This document shows, piece by piece, positions 14,467-22,325 of a stretch of DNA of 32,300 nucleotides. This stretch comes from JBDTMC01 sp039934475. Lineage in GTDB: Bacteria; Acidobacteriota; Terriglobia; Bryobacterales; Bryobacteraceae. Under the pieces are notes generated by a model, which searched no databases, was not told where the DNA came from, and was given only the letters and a program-made list of their open reading frames with translations. Location of the stretch: NCBI GenBank assembly GCA_039934475.1, contig JBDTMC010000022.1, forward strand, positions 1-32,300, given 5' to 3'. The position numbers and the translations under genes were made by a program. Each line of letters starts with the position of its first letter. Position 1 is the stretch's first letter.

Positions 14467-15810
14467 GTGAACGAGACAACAGAAACGCCGCAGCGCGGGG
14501 GCGAATTGGGACGCGAGGAATGCTGGCATTTAGCACAGCGCATCCTGGCGAGCCAGCAGTTCAGCAAGGCCCCCCAACTGAGAGATATGTTGTCGTATCT
14601 TTCGCGACGGGCGTTGGAAGACGCTCCGGAATCGATCAGTGAATACGAGATCGCGTGCAATGCGTTGCACCGTCCGTCGAACTTCAACTCCAACGACGAC
14701 AATATAGTGCGGGTTCAGATTCGTCATCTGCGAAAGAAATTGGACGAGTATTTTCTGCACGAGGGGCAGGGAGAAGTCGCGATTCTGACGATCCCCAAGG
14801 GCACATACGTGCCGCGCTTCGAGGCAAGAATGGCGACGGGAAGCGCCACGGTGGAATTCGAGATGGCTGCCGATGTTGCGATTCCGGCAGGCGGAGCTGA
14901 CATGGCAGTGGCGGGCTCGCGGCCCCGGATGGTGCAAGTCGGGTTGGCGGTTCTGCTAGTGTTGGTGGCGGTTCTGGCGGCCGTTTCGGTCACACTTTGG
15001 AGTCAGAGGGAAGCGCTGCGGCGGACCGTGGAGAGCAATGCAGGTGCGGCATGGCCCGCTGACCCTCTGTGGTCAAAGATATTTGCGGCCGGGCAGCAGC
15101 CATCCATAGTAGTGGCGGATTCGTGCCGGGTGGTCATTCAGGACATCCTGCATCTCGACATTCCACTGGGTGATGGGGCGCCGGGGGAGTTTCCGGATAC
15201 TCTGCTGCAAGGAGTGACGGACCGTGGCCTGCAGACGGCCCTGCGCCTGATTTCGACGCGCCAGTATACGAGCGTGGCGGACCTGACGCTGACGGCGCGA
15301 GTTGTGGAGTTGAGCCAGCGCTACAAGAACCGGCCGTTGATTAAGTACTCCCGGCATCTGGACCCGCGGGATTTGAAGACGGGGAACTTCATACTGCTCG
15401 GCAGCCGGAGGGGTATCCCTTCGTTACGGCTGTTTGAGGGTCAACTTAACTTCGAGTTTGAGGCGGATCGGGATACGGGCAAGTATCAGTTCCGGAATAA
15501 GGCTCCCAAGGCGGGGGAGCGTGATGTGTACCGGATGAGCGATGAGGAGACGTACGGCGATATCGCGCTGGTGCCGAACCTTTCGGGGACGGGTTGGGTG
15601 CTGATGCTTTCGGGGATCAATATGGCGGCGACGGAAGCGCTTGGCGAGCTGGTGGTTTCGCCCGAGTTTTCAGCGGCGCTGGCGAAGTTGCTGGCGGCGG
15701 AGCCGGGGGCTTCGTATGTGGAGTTGCTGGTGCAAGCGAAGGCGATGGCAGGTACGGCGCGGGCGCCGAGGATTGTGGCGCACCGGTATATTTGGCCTCC
15801 GAAGCCTTGA
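14467..15810 (+). CDS. Transmembrane winged-helix regulator (ToxR-like architecture)
   Basis: 447 residues from GTG 14467, chosen because GAGGAG (14452-14457) lies nine bases upstream; GTG 14437 would add ten residues. The cytoplasmic N-terminal part (about 10-120) has the OmpR/ToxR-like winged-helix pattern seen in many acidobacterial proteins: QFSKAPQLRDMLSYLSRRAL, ISEYEIACNALHR, DDNIVRVQIRHLRKKL, then a wing with ILTIPKGTYVPRF. A single membrane helix follows (about 157-178), then a large C-terminal domain of about 265 residues outside the membrane, containing SIVVADSCRVVIQDIL and LILLGSRRGIPSLRLF-like strands. It probably senses an envelope signal and controls the divergent Oar receptor operon directly from the membrane; that link is inferred from position. 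Confidence 0.75.
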   Translation: MNETTETPQRGGELGREECWHLAQRILASQQFSKAPQLRDMLSYLSRRALEDAPESISEYEIACNALHRPSNFNSNDDNIVRVQIRHLRKKLDEYFLHEGQGEVAILTIPKGTYVPRFEARMATGSATVEFEMAADVAIPAGGADMAVAGSRPRMVQVGLAVLLVLVAVLAAVSVTLWSQREALRRTVESNAGAAWPADPLWSKIFAAGQQPSIVVADSCRVVIQDILHLDIPLGDGAPGEFPDTLLQGVTDRGLQTALRLISTRQYTSVADLTLTARVVELSQRYKNRPLIKYSRHLDPRDLKTGNFILLGSRRGIPSLRLFEGQLNFEFEADRDTGKYQFRNKAPKAGERDVYRMSDEETYGDIALVPNLSGTGWVLMLSGINMAATEALGELVVSPEFSAALAKLLAAEPGASYVELLVQAKAMAGTARAPRIVAHRYIWPPKP

Positions 15811-15844
15811 TGGGTGGGCCGGGAGCCGGAGCGCGTCAACGAGA

Positions 15845-16780
15845 TCAGTGAGTGGAGGGGACTGCCGGTGCTTTCTGGGCAACGGCTTCGGCGATCTTTG
15901 GGGCTAGTTCGTCATACGTCATGCGGCCGGGGTGGTAGAGGCGGATGATGCCTCTGCGATCCATTAGGACCAGGGTGGGGGTGGTGCTGGCGCCGTAGGC
16001 TTTGAAGTTGGCCTCGCTGAGAGGGATGGTCATCGGGACTTCGGCGTAGTATTCGTGGCGGATCTGTTCGATGTATTTGGTTTCGGCTTCGGGGGACGCT
16101 TCTTCGCCTGCCGCTACGTAGCCATAGTGCTTGGTTGGGCCGAGGATTACTAAGTCCTTGTAGGTTTCCTTGAGTTTGGTGAGAATGGCGGCCTGCTGCT
16201 TGCAGTCGGGGCACCAGTGGGCCCAGAAGAAGAGCAGCACGGGCTTGCCTCTCAAGGCGGCGAGAGGCTGCGGGGGCTTGGGGCCGACGAAACGGGCGAC
16301 TCGGAGAAGGGGAGCGGGTTTGCCTTCCAGGGTCAGCAGGTTGATGTTCTTTTGGATTCGCGTGACGATCGACGTGGCAGCGTAGGCTGTCAATTGAGTA
16401 CGGAGGAAGGCGACGGCTTCGGCGCGTTCGCCGCGGCGGGCGAGGACTTGGCCGTTGACTTCGATGGCGGCTCCGAGGGCGATCGGGAGACGGGGTTCGT
16501 CGTCGAGCTTGCGGGTTTTCAGGGCTTTGGCGGTGACTTTGAAGACTTCCTGGGCGTAGAGCTCGGCGAGGTCGTGGTCATTGGCGGCGAGGGAACCGCG
16601 TCCGAGCCAGGAGATCGCCTCGGCTACTTCAGGGGTGTCGCCAGTCTTTTCCCGCACCTGTTCGATGAGATTCTGGCCGCCTTTGATGTTGCCTTGCGCG
16701 ATGAGAGCCCGGACTTGGGGGACAAGATCAGCGGCTTGGAGACAGAGAGGCAGCAGGAAGACCAGCGTGCGAAGAAGCAT
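15845..16780 (-). CDS. Exported thioredoxin-fold protein (TlpA/ResA-like) with N-terminal helical repeat region
   Basis: 311 residues with a signal peptide (MLLRTLVFLLPLCLQA). Residues about 18-150 are helical and TPR-like. Residues about 152-300 form a TlpA/AhpC-type thioredoxin fold: GKPAPLL, GKPVLLFFWAHWCPDCKQQ with the redox pair Cys190/Cys193 in WCPDC, and the cis-proline loop STTPTLVLMDRRG. A periplasmic thiol reductant or oxidoreductase is likely; partners are unknown. It is the last gene of the minus-strand run led by galU, 34 bases after the SDR gene, and converges with the regulator gene. Confidence 0.85.
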   Translation of the reverse strand: MLLRTLVFLLPLCLQAADLVPQVRALIAQGNIKGGQNLIEQVREKTGDTPEVAEAISWLGRGSLAANDHDLAELYAQEVFKVTAKALKTRKLDDEPRLPIALGAAIEVNGQVLARRGERAEAVAFLRTQLTAYAATSIVTRIQKNINLLTLEGKPAPLLRVARFVGPKPPQPLAALRGKPVLLFFWAHWCPDCKQQAAILTKLKETYKDLVILGPTKHYGYVAAGEEASPEAETKYIEQIRHEYYAEVPMTIPLSEANFKAYGASTTPTLVLMDRRGIIRLYHPGRMTYDELAPKIAEAVAQKAPAVPSTH

Positions 16781-16814
16781 CGAGTTCAGAATAGCGCGAG
16801 GACACTTCCGTCTG

Positions 16815-17549
16815 TCACCGAATTAGGTAGCCGCCGTCGGCTACCAGGACCTGGCCGGTGATGTAAGAGCCTTGGTCGCCGGCGAGTAAGACCGCCAGAC
16901 CGGCGATCTCTTCGGGTTGGCCGAGGTGGCGGATGGGTTGCGTGCCGAAGAAGGCTTCGCGGCGGGTTTCGTCTTTCCAGAAATACTCGCTGAGGTGGGT
17001 TTGGATGAGGCCGGGGGCTATGGCGTTCACCCGCACGCCGTGCGGGCCGAGTTCCAAGGCGTAGGACTTCGTCATCATGATCAGCGCGGCTTTGGTCATG
17101 CTGTAGAGGAGGCTCTGGTCCTGCGGTTTGAGGCCGGCCACTGAAGCAATGTTGATGATGGAACCGCGACCGCGGGCGCACATTCCGGGGGCTAACCCTT
17201 TGATGAGACGGAAGGCGCCTTTGAGGTTGACTTCTACCATCTTGTCGAACTGGGATTCGTCGGAGTCGAGGCAGGGTCCGAGTTGAATGTTTGTGGCCGC
17301 GTTGTTCACGAGGATATCCACTTCGCCGGCGCGGGCGACCAGACGCTGGAGGTCTTCGGCGCGGCCGATGTGACAGGCGACCGGTTCGACCAGCGGTCCG
17401 AGTTCGGCGGCTACCGCATCCACCGCTTCCTGCTTACGGGCGCAGATGACGACTCGCGCGCCTTCGCGGACGAAGGCAGCGGCGATGGCCTTGCCTATGC
17501 CGCGACTGGCTCCGGTGACGAGCGCGGTGCGGCCGGCGAGGGTGCTCAT
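16815..17549 (-). CDS. Short-chain dehydrogenase/reductase (SDR)
   Basis: 244 residues from ATG 17549. A longer in-frame reading reaches 17858 but runs antisense-like through the upstream gene and has no SDR similarity. Rossmann motif TGASRGIG at 12-19, NNAA at 82-85, and the catalytic set Ser136, Tyr149, Lys153 (YSMTK). The tail GQVLVADGGYLI is typical of classical SDRs related to gluconate 5-dehydrogenase and 3-oxoacyl-ACP reductase. It is an NAD(P)-dependent alcohol/ketone oxidoreductase; from its neighbour the substrate is likely a sugar or sugar acid. The start overlaps the isomerase stop by four bases (ATGA at 17546-17549), indicating coupled translation. Confidence 0.9.
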   Translation of the reverse strand: MSTLAGRTALVTGASRGIGKAIAAAFVREGARVVICARKQEAVDAVAAELGPLVEPVACHIGRAEDLQRLVARAGEVDILVNNAATNIQLGPCLDSDESQFDKMVEVNLKGAFRLIKGLAPGMCARGRGSIINIASVAGLKPQDQSLLYSMTKAALIMMTKSYALELGPHGVRVNAIAPGLIQTHLSEYFWKDETRREAFFGTQPIRHLGQPEEIAGLAVLLAGDQGSYITGQVLVADGGYLIR

Positions 17550-18580
17550 GCGGCGAGGAGTCGCTTCGTCCATGCCGTGGAGACTTCGAGGTCTTCGCGC
17601 TCCACCTGCTGCGCCATCTCCTTGGGAACGGGCGGCGCGGGGGCCGGGGCAGTTCCCTTTTCCGCCAAAGCGAGGAAGCGCGAGAATTCCCAGGCAGGCG
17701 TATGTCGATAGGCATCCCAGAATTTGTGTTCCTGCCACGGGTAATTGCGGGGACCGGTGACGATAATTTCCATGGACAAGGCGCGGCCGGGACAGAGTTC
17801 GCGGTACCGCTTCACCCAGCGGGCGATGTCGATGTTGCCTTCCCCCATGCGCGTCCATTGGACGGCAATGCCTTCGGGAGTCATCCAGAGACGGCTGTCG
17901 CGGACGTGGCTGGTGAGGATGTAGGGGGCGAGGGTTTCGAGCGTCAGGTGCGGATCTTCGATGGCCCAGACGGGGTTGCCGGAATCGATGCAGGCTCCGA
18001 CGACATCTTGGCCGGCGGCCTCGATTAACCCTTTCAGTTCGCGGGCTTGCATGTCGCCGCCATGGTTTTCGACGGCGATTTTCAGGCCGGCATCGATGGC
18101 GCGGGTGCGGCAGGCGCGGAGGGTCTTCACTGTGTTGTCGATGTGCTGTTCGAGGGGTACGGCGCCGCGGCGGTCATCGAGCATGCCGAGGAAGCAGCGG
18201 ACGAGCTTGGAACCGGCGACGTTGGCGGCATGGATGACGCGGCTGAGTTGTTCGACGGCGGTTCCCTGCTTGGGATCGAAGAATTTCGAGGTCTCGCAGA
18301 TGGAGCGCATGCCGATTTCGAGGTCGATGCCATGTTGTTCGGCGCGGGCGCGGACCTTGCGCATGTGATCGTCTTCGAGGCCGCCGAGGAAGCGAATTTC
18401 GGAGAAGTGGACGACTTTGGCTCCGAGTGTGGCGCAGTAATCGAGGTATTGGAAGGCGTCCCAAGGTTGGGAGCGGACGCTGAAGAGGTCGACGCCGAGG
18501 CGGACTCCGGCGGGTGCGGGCGGGGGTGTAGCGGCGCCCAGGGCCGCCGCGGAGGTGGCGAGGAAGGATCGGCGAAGCAT
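17546..18580 (-). CDS. Tat-exported sugar-phosphate isomerase/epimerase-like TIM-barrel protein
   Basis: 344 residues. The N-terminus LRRSFLATSAAALGAA carries a twin-arginine (RRSFL) signal, so a folded, metal-loaded protein is probably exported. The rest is an AP-endonuclease-2/xylose-isomerase-like TIM barrel (IolE/UxuA-type superfamily). Candidate metal ligands are Glu171 (VENHGGD), Asp199 (CIDSGNP), His225 (TSHVRD) and Glu271 (MEII). Such proteins isomerise or epimerise sugars and inositols, or act on 3-ketosugars (family knowledge). The C-terminal 30 residues are proline-rich then helical. It lies 10 bases after the unrecognised gene and is coupled to the SDR by a four-base overlap, suggesting sequential steps of sugar modification. 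Confidence 0.85.
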   Translation of the reverse strand: MLRRSFLATSAAALGAATPPPAPAGVRLGVDLFSVRSQPWDAFQYLDYCATLGAKVVHFSEIRFLGGLEDDHMRKVRARAEQHGIDLEIGMRSICETSKFFDPKQGTAVEQLSRVIHAANVAGSKLVRCFLGMLDDRRGAVPLEQHIDNTVKTLRACRTRAIDAGLKIAVENHGGDMQARELKGLIEAAGQDVVGACIDSGNPVWAIEDPHLTLETLAPYILTSHVRDSRLWMTPEGIAVQWTRMGEGNIDIARWVKRYRELCPGRALSMEIIVTGPRNYPWQEHKFWDAYRHTPAWEFSRFLALAEKGTAPAPAPPVPKEMAQQVEREDLEVSTAWTKRLLAA

Positions 18581-18590
18581 TCCTTGTAGT

Positions 18591-19532
18591 TTACCCGTGA
18601 AGTTGTTCGGCGAGCGAGAGAATCTGTTGTTCGGTGGAAGCGGGGACGGCGTAGCGTCCGGCTGTGGCTTGGTTGAGGCGGCGAAGGAATTCGGGAGTAG
18701 GGTTGGGGAGATAGCGGAGGCTGAGTGTGGCGCCGTGGGCGAGGCGTTGGAGTTCCTCTTCAGTTTCCTGGCCGGTGAGTTGGGGGGCGAGGATGGAGGC
18801 GGAGGGCGGAATATCGCCGGATGGCAGACAGAGTTCGAGATCGTAGTTGCCGGTTTGGAGGGTGACGGGGAGAAACACGGGGAAGCGGGTACAAAAGGGG
18901 TGTTCGCCGATCGCGTCGAGGGGGCCGGGGGGTGCGATGACCGTGTAGCCTTCGCGGTAACCAGTGCGGATGGCGGCCCAGAGGCTGAGGCGAGCGTCGG
19001 AAGTGGCGGCGAGGTTGACGCCGTACTGGTTCAAAATTTTGTGGAAGGCAGGGAAGGCGGCGATAGGATCGGAGGCGTCGATGGTGGCGTGCGCGCGTTG
19101 GGGCCGTGGCAGGAAAGAGGGATTGATTTGTTCGGCAAAGAGGCGGACGGCGGAGTCGCGGGGGGCGAACGGGACGAGGCTGACGACGATTTCGCGGGAG
19201 CCGGAGGGGCGGAGGCGGCCGACGGGAACGGCATCCGGAAAGAGCGAGCTATCCGCGGCGGAAGCGGGGGCGATGCGAAGCAGGTAGTGGAACCGGGTGT
19301 CGTCGCGAAGAGCGTCCACAGCAAGACACCAGGCAAAGGATTGGACGGGGTCGCGTTCGAGCGACGGCAAGAGAGGGCGGAGGCTGCGCAAGGAGAGGGC
19401 GGCCACGGGTTCAGCGAGGGAGGCGCGGATCTGGTCGTTGAGCGGCTGGTTTTCGAGGCGCTGGTAAAGCAGACCGGCCAACGCGGCAGCGTCACCTGGC
19501 CGGACTGGATGTTCCAGCGGGGGAGATGTCAT
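18591..19532 (-). CDS. Unrecognised protein coupled to galU
   Basis: 313 residues that I cannot assign to a family. No signal peptide, membrane helix or repeat is evident; the protein is rich in Leu, Ala, Pro and Arg and reads as a soluble mixed alpha/beta domain. The most structured part is residues about 160-230 (FHKILNQYGVNLAATSDA, LWAAIRTGYREGYTVIAPPGP, then CTRFPVFLPVTLQTGNYDLEL). A helical C-terminus follows. Its ATG overlaps the galU stop (19529-19532), so it is made together with GalU, and the isomerase follows 10 bases later. Context suggests a role in sugar-nucleotide or polysaccharide metabolism; that is inference only. Codon use resembles its neighbours, so there is no sign of recent transfer. 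Confidence 0.75.
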   Translation of the reverse strand: MTSPPLEHPVRPGDAAALAGLLYQRLENQPLNDQIRASLAEPVAALSLRSLRPLLPSLERDPVQSFAWCLAVDALRDDTRFHYLLRIAPASAADSSLFPDAVPVGRLRPSGSREIVVSLVPFAPRDSAVRLFAEQINPSFLPRPQRAHATIDASDPIAAFPAFHKILNQYGVNLAATSDARLSLWAAIRTGYREGYTVIAPPGPLDAIGEHPFCTRFPVFLPVTLQTGNYDLELCLPSGDIPPSASILAPQLTGQETEEELQRLAHGATLSLRYLPNPTPEFLRRLNQATAGRYAVPASTEQQILSLAEQLHG

Positions 19533-20425
19533 TTCAGGGAGAGGGATTTCAGATAGGCGAGGAAGTCAGCTCCGAGATCGTCGCGGCGGAGGGCGAATTC
19601 CACGGTGGCTTTGAGGAAGCCGAGTTTGTCACCGGCGTCGTAGCGCTGCCCTTCAAAGCGGTAGCCGTAGATGGGACGGTTGCGGAGAAGGTGTTTGAGA
19701 CCATCGGTGAACTGGATTTCGCCGCCGGCGCCGGGCTCTATGCTTTCGAGCGAGCGGAAGATTTCCGGGGTCACGATATAGCGGCCGATGATGGCGAGGT
19801 TGGACGGGGCGTCCTCTTTCTTTGGCTTTTCCACCATGGAGGTGATGCGATAGAGACGGCCATCGGCGCCGGGATGATTGACCGGTTCGGCGGCGACGAC
19901 TCCGTAGGCGGAGATGCTTTCGGGGGGCACTTCCATGAGCGCGAGGACGGGCGCGCCGTAGAATTCGTAGATTTGGGAGAGCTGGCGCAGGCAAGGCGTT
20001 TCCGAATGAATGACGTCATCGGCGAGGACTACGGCGAAGGGTTCGTTGCCTACCAGTTCCTTGGCGCGGAGAACGGCGTGGCCAAGCCCAAGGGCTTCCT
20101 TTTGGCGGACATAGCAGATGTCGATCATGTCGGAGATCGACCGGACGGTGGCTAATAGCTCCTTTTTATTGCGGGATTCGAGGAGTTGTTCCAGTTCGAA
20201 GCTGACGTCGAAGTGGTCTTCAATTGCCGATTTTCCGCGACCGGTAACGATAATAATGTTCTGAATCCCGCTGTGAATGCACTCTTCCACGCCGTACTGG
20301 ATGAGTGGTTTGTCGACCAGAGGGAGCATTTCCTTTGGCTGCGCCTTCGTGGCGGGCAGGAATCGAGTCCCCAGTCCTGCTGCCGGGAATACGGCTTTAC
20401 GCACCTTTGGGATCATTGCTTCCAT
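19529..20425 (-). CDS. galU: UTP-glucose-1-phosphate uridylyltransferase
   Basis: 298 residues, full length for GalU. The N-terminal nucleotidyltransferase signature AAGLGTRFLPATKAQPKEM (about 15-33) is followed by DKPLIQYGVEE, a LADDVI metal-site segment, YGVVAAEP, MVEKPK and the C-terminal GEIQFTD ... YDAGDKLGFLKA. It makes UDP-glucose from UTP and glucose-1-phosphate, feeding exopolysaccharide, LPS or trehalose synthesis and GalE (29783-28800). ATG 20425 is the first start. A TACAAT hexamer on the minus strand (20424-20429) overlaps it, so ATG 20416 (codon 4) with a leaderless mRNA is a good alternative. It heads a five-gene minus-strand run. Confidence 0.95.
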   Translation of the reverse strand: MEAMIPKVRKAVFPAAGLGTRFLPATKAQPKEMLPLVDKPLIQYGVEECIHSGIQNIIIVTGRGKSAIEDHFDVSFELEQLLESRNKKELLATVRSISDMIDICYVRQKEALGLGHAVLRAKELVGNEPFAVVLADDVIHSETPCLRQLSQIYEFYGAPVLALMEVPPESISAYGVVAAEPVNHPGADGRLYRITSMVEKPKKEDAPSNLAIIGRYIVTPEIFRSLESIEPGAGGEIQFTDGLKHLLRNRPIYGYRFEGQRYDAGDKLGFLKATVEFALRRDDLGADFLAYLKSLSLK

Positions 20426-20490
20426 TGTAGGGCACGGGCGGTGCCCTTGAAATCTCTTCGGGATAAGGAAGGCGGAAGGGCCGGTATAAT
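20424..20490. promoter_or_regulatory. Divergent promoter region galU / TonB receptor
   Basis: Plus strand: TATAAT (20485-20490), a perfect -10, five bases before TTG 20496; GATAAG lies 17 bp upstream in the -35 position (20462-20467). Minus strand: TACAAT (20424-20429), seven bases before the galU ATG at 20416. Next to it is an inverted repeat AGGGCAC (20429-20435) / GTGCCCT (20441-20447) that could bind a regulator of galU. Both genes would then have almost no leader. Confidence 0.5.
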
Positions 20491-20495
20491 TGGGG

Positions 20496-22277
20496 TTGAA
20501 ACTTTCGCTTGTTGGCTCGCTTTTCCTGGGTATGGTTGTGATGGCCCAGGAGCCTCGTAAGGAATCTGTTGTCGTTACGGGAACCTATGATCCTTTGCCT
20601 CTTTCGGAGGCGGACCGTTCGTTGAAGGTCGTGGATGTGGGGGCGCTTTCGCTTCTTTCAAATACTCCTTTCGATTTGCTGCGGCTGGATTCGTCTCTCG
20701 ATTTGCGGGAGAGGGCGGGCAATGGGGTGCAGTCGGATTTGTCGATTCGCGGGGGGAGTTTTGGGCAAACGCTGGTGACTTTGAACGGGATCCGGCTGAA
20801 CGATCCGCAGAGCGGACACCACAATATGGACGTGCCGGTGCCTCCGGAGGCGGTGGAGCGGATTGAGGTTCTGCACGGGGCGGGATCGACCTTTTATGGG
20901 TCCGATGCGGTGGGTGGTGTAGTCAATTTCATTGCCGCAAAGCCGGAGGTGAGTGAGTTCCGGCTGCGGACGGCGGTGGGGAATTGGGGTGTGAACCAAC
21001 AGCGAGGCTCGATTAGCGGCGTGCGGGGAAATTGGACGGAGCAGTTGACGTTTTCGCGGGATTTTTCAACGGGATTTCAGCCGGACAGGGATTATCGGAA
21101 TCTGTCGTTGGGTTCGATTTCGCATTTTAAGAGCAAATTGGGGTTCACGGATTTAATTTTGGCCTACAGTGATAGGCCCTTCGGCGCCGATCAATTCTAT
21201 GGGAATTACAATTCCTGGGAGCGGACGAAGTCGTGGTTTGCTTCGGTGCGCCAGGAACTGGGTTCGAAGACCGAAGTGGCGTTTGCCTACCGGCGGCATA
21301 CGGATTTGTTTGTTTTGTACCGCGACCGGCCTGAGGTGTTCACGAACCGGCACCTGGCAGAGAGTTGGGATGGCGCTGTGAGGCGGCGGGAGTCGCTAGG
21401 GCAGAATGTGAAGCTGCATTACGGGGCGGAGGTGTATGCGGACTCGATCGTCAGCACCAACCTGGGGCAGCATGACCGCATTCGTGAGGCGGGGTATGTG
21501 AGCCTGGACGTGCGGGCATTGCGGCGGTTTTCTTTTTCTGTGGGAGCGCGGGAGGAGATCTTCCGGAACTTCCAGCGCCAGTTGAGCCCGAGCGCGCATG
21601 GCGGATTGTGGGTGAGCCAGCGACTGCGGCTGCGCGGCGGCGCGAGCCGGGCGTTCCGGCTGCCCTCCTTTACCGACCTGTATTATCACGACCCGGCGAA
21701 CCTGGGGTCGCCGAACCTGAAACCGGAGAAGGCCTGGAACTACGAAGGCGGGCTGGATTGGAACGCCGGCGGCCGGGTGAAGGGCGATGTGACGGTGTTT
21801 CAGCGGCGGGAACGGGACGGTATCGACTACGTGCGGTATACGCCGACAGACGTGTGGCGGGCGACGAACTTTCAGCGGCTGACGTTTAGCGGCGTGGAAG
21901 CGTCCGTGGTGACAACAGTAGCCCGTAAACAACGGGTGGAAGTGCAGTATACGGGGCTGCGCGGGGGGCAGGAGGCGCGGGGTGCGGTGTTTTCGAAGTA
22001 TGCGTTCAACTACCCGGAGCACACGGGCATAGTGAGTTGGCAAGGGGAACTGCCGGGCGGGTTGGTGGCACGGACGCGGGTAGGGGCGACGAAGCGGTAT
22101 GCGCGGGGTGTGTACGGTGTCTGGGATGTATACCTCGCGTACGGAAGAGGTAGGGTTCATCCCTATGCCCAGTTTACAAATCTGACGGACACCCGGTATC
22201 AGGAAGTCCTCGGAGTGGGGATGCCAGGGCGTGGTGTTGTCGTTGGAATCGACATTCTGGCGTGGCGCGGCCACTAA
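20496..22277 (+). CDS. TonB-dependent outer-membrane receptor (BtuB/siderophore type)
   Basis: 593 residues from TTG 20496, chosen because the protein then begins with a good signal peptide (MKLSLVGSLFLGMVVMAQ) and a -10 TATAAT ends five bases upstream; ATG 20532 would destroy the signal. A TonB-box-like ESVVVTGT follows directly. The plug domain covers about 30-150 (DLSIRGGSFGQTLVTLNGIRLND, ERIEVLHGAGSTFYGSDAVGGVVNF). A 22-strand-type barrel follows, with LSPSAHGGLWVSQRL, FRLPSFTDLYYHDP and a C-terminal NLTDTRYQEVLG block typical of BtuB/FepA-like receptors. The likely substrate is cobalamin, a siderophore or another metal complex; no nearby gene decides. It lacks the CarboxypepD domain of the Oar receptor, so the two differ in class. 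Confidence 0.92.
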   Translation: MKLSLVGSLFLGMVVMAQEPRKESVVVTGTYDPLPLSEADRSLKVVDVGALSLLSNTPFDLLRLDSSLDLRERAGNGVQSDLSIRGGSFGQTLVTLNGIRLNDPQSGHHNMDVPVPPEAVERIEVLHGAGSTFYGSDAVGGVVNFIAAKPEVSEFRLRTAVGNWGVNQQRGSISGVRGNWTEQLTFSRDFSTGFQPDRDYRNLSLGSISHFKSKLGFTDLILAYSDRPFGADQFYGNYNSWERTKSWFASVRQELGSKTEVAFAYRRHTDLFVLYRDRPEVFTNRHLAESWDGAVRRRESLGQNVKLHYGAEVYADSIVSTNLGQHDRIREAGYVSLDVRALRRFSFSVGAREEIFRNFQRQLSPSAHGGLWVSQRLRLRGGASRAFRLPSFTDLYYHDPANLGSPNLKPEKAWNYEGGLDWNAGGRVKGDVTVFQRRERDGIDYVRYTPTDVWRATNFQRLTFSGVEASVVTTVARKQRVEVQYTGLRGGQEARGAVFSKYAFNYPEHTGIVSWQGELPGGLVARTRVGATKRYARGVYGVWDVYLAYGRGRVHPYAQFTNLTDTRYQEVLGVGMPGRGVVVGIDILAWRGH

Positions 22278-22325
22278 AGGTTGACTAGCTATAAACTCAC
22301 ACGAACTATAGACGATAGATTGGAC

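Noticed and set aside
17550..17858. N-terminal extension of the SDR protein
   Set aside because: The extra 103 residues come from an alternative frame of the upstream isomerase gene; the Rossmann fold starts at ATG 17549, which forms an ATGA overlap.
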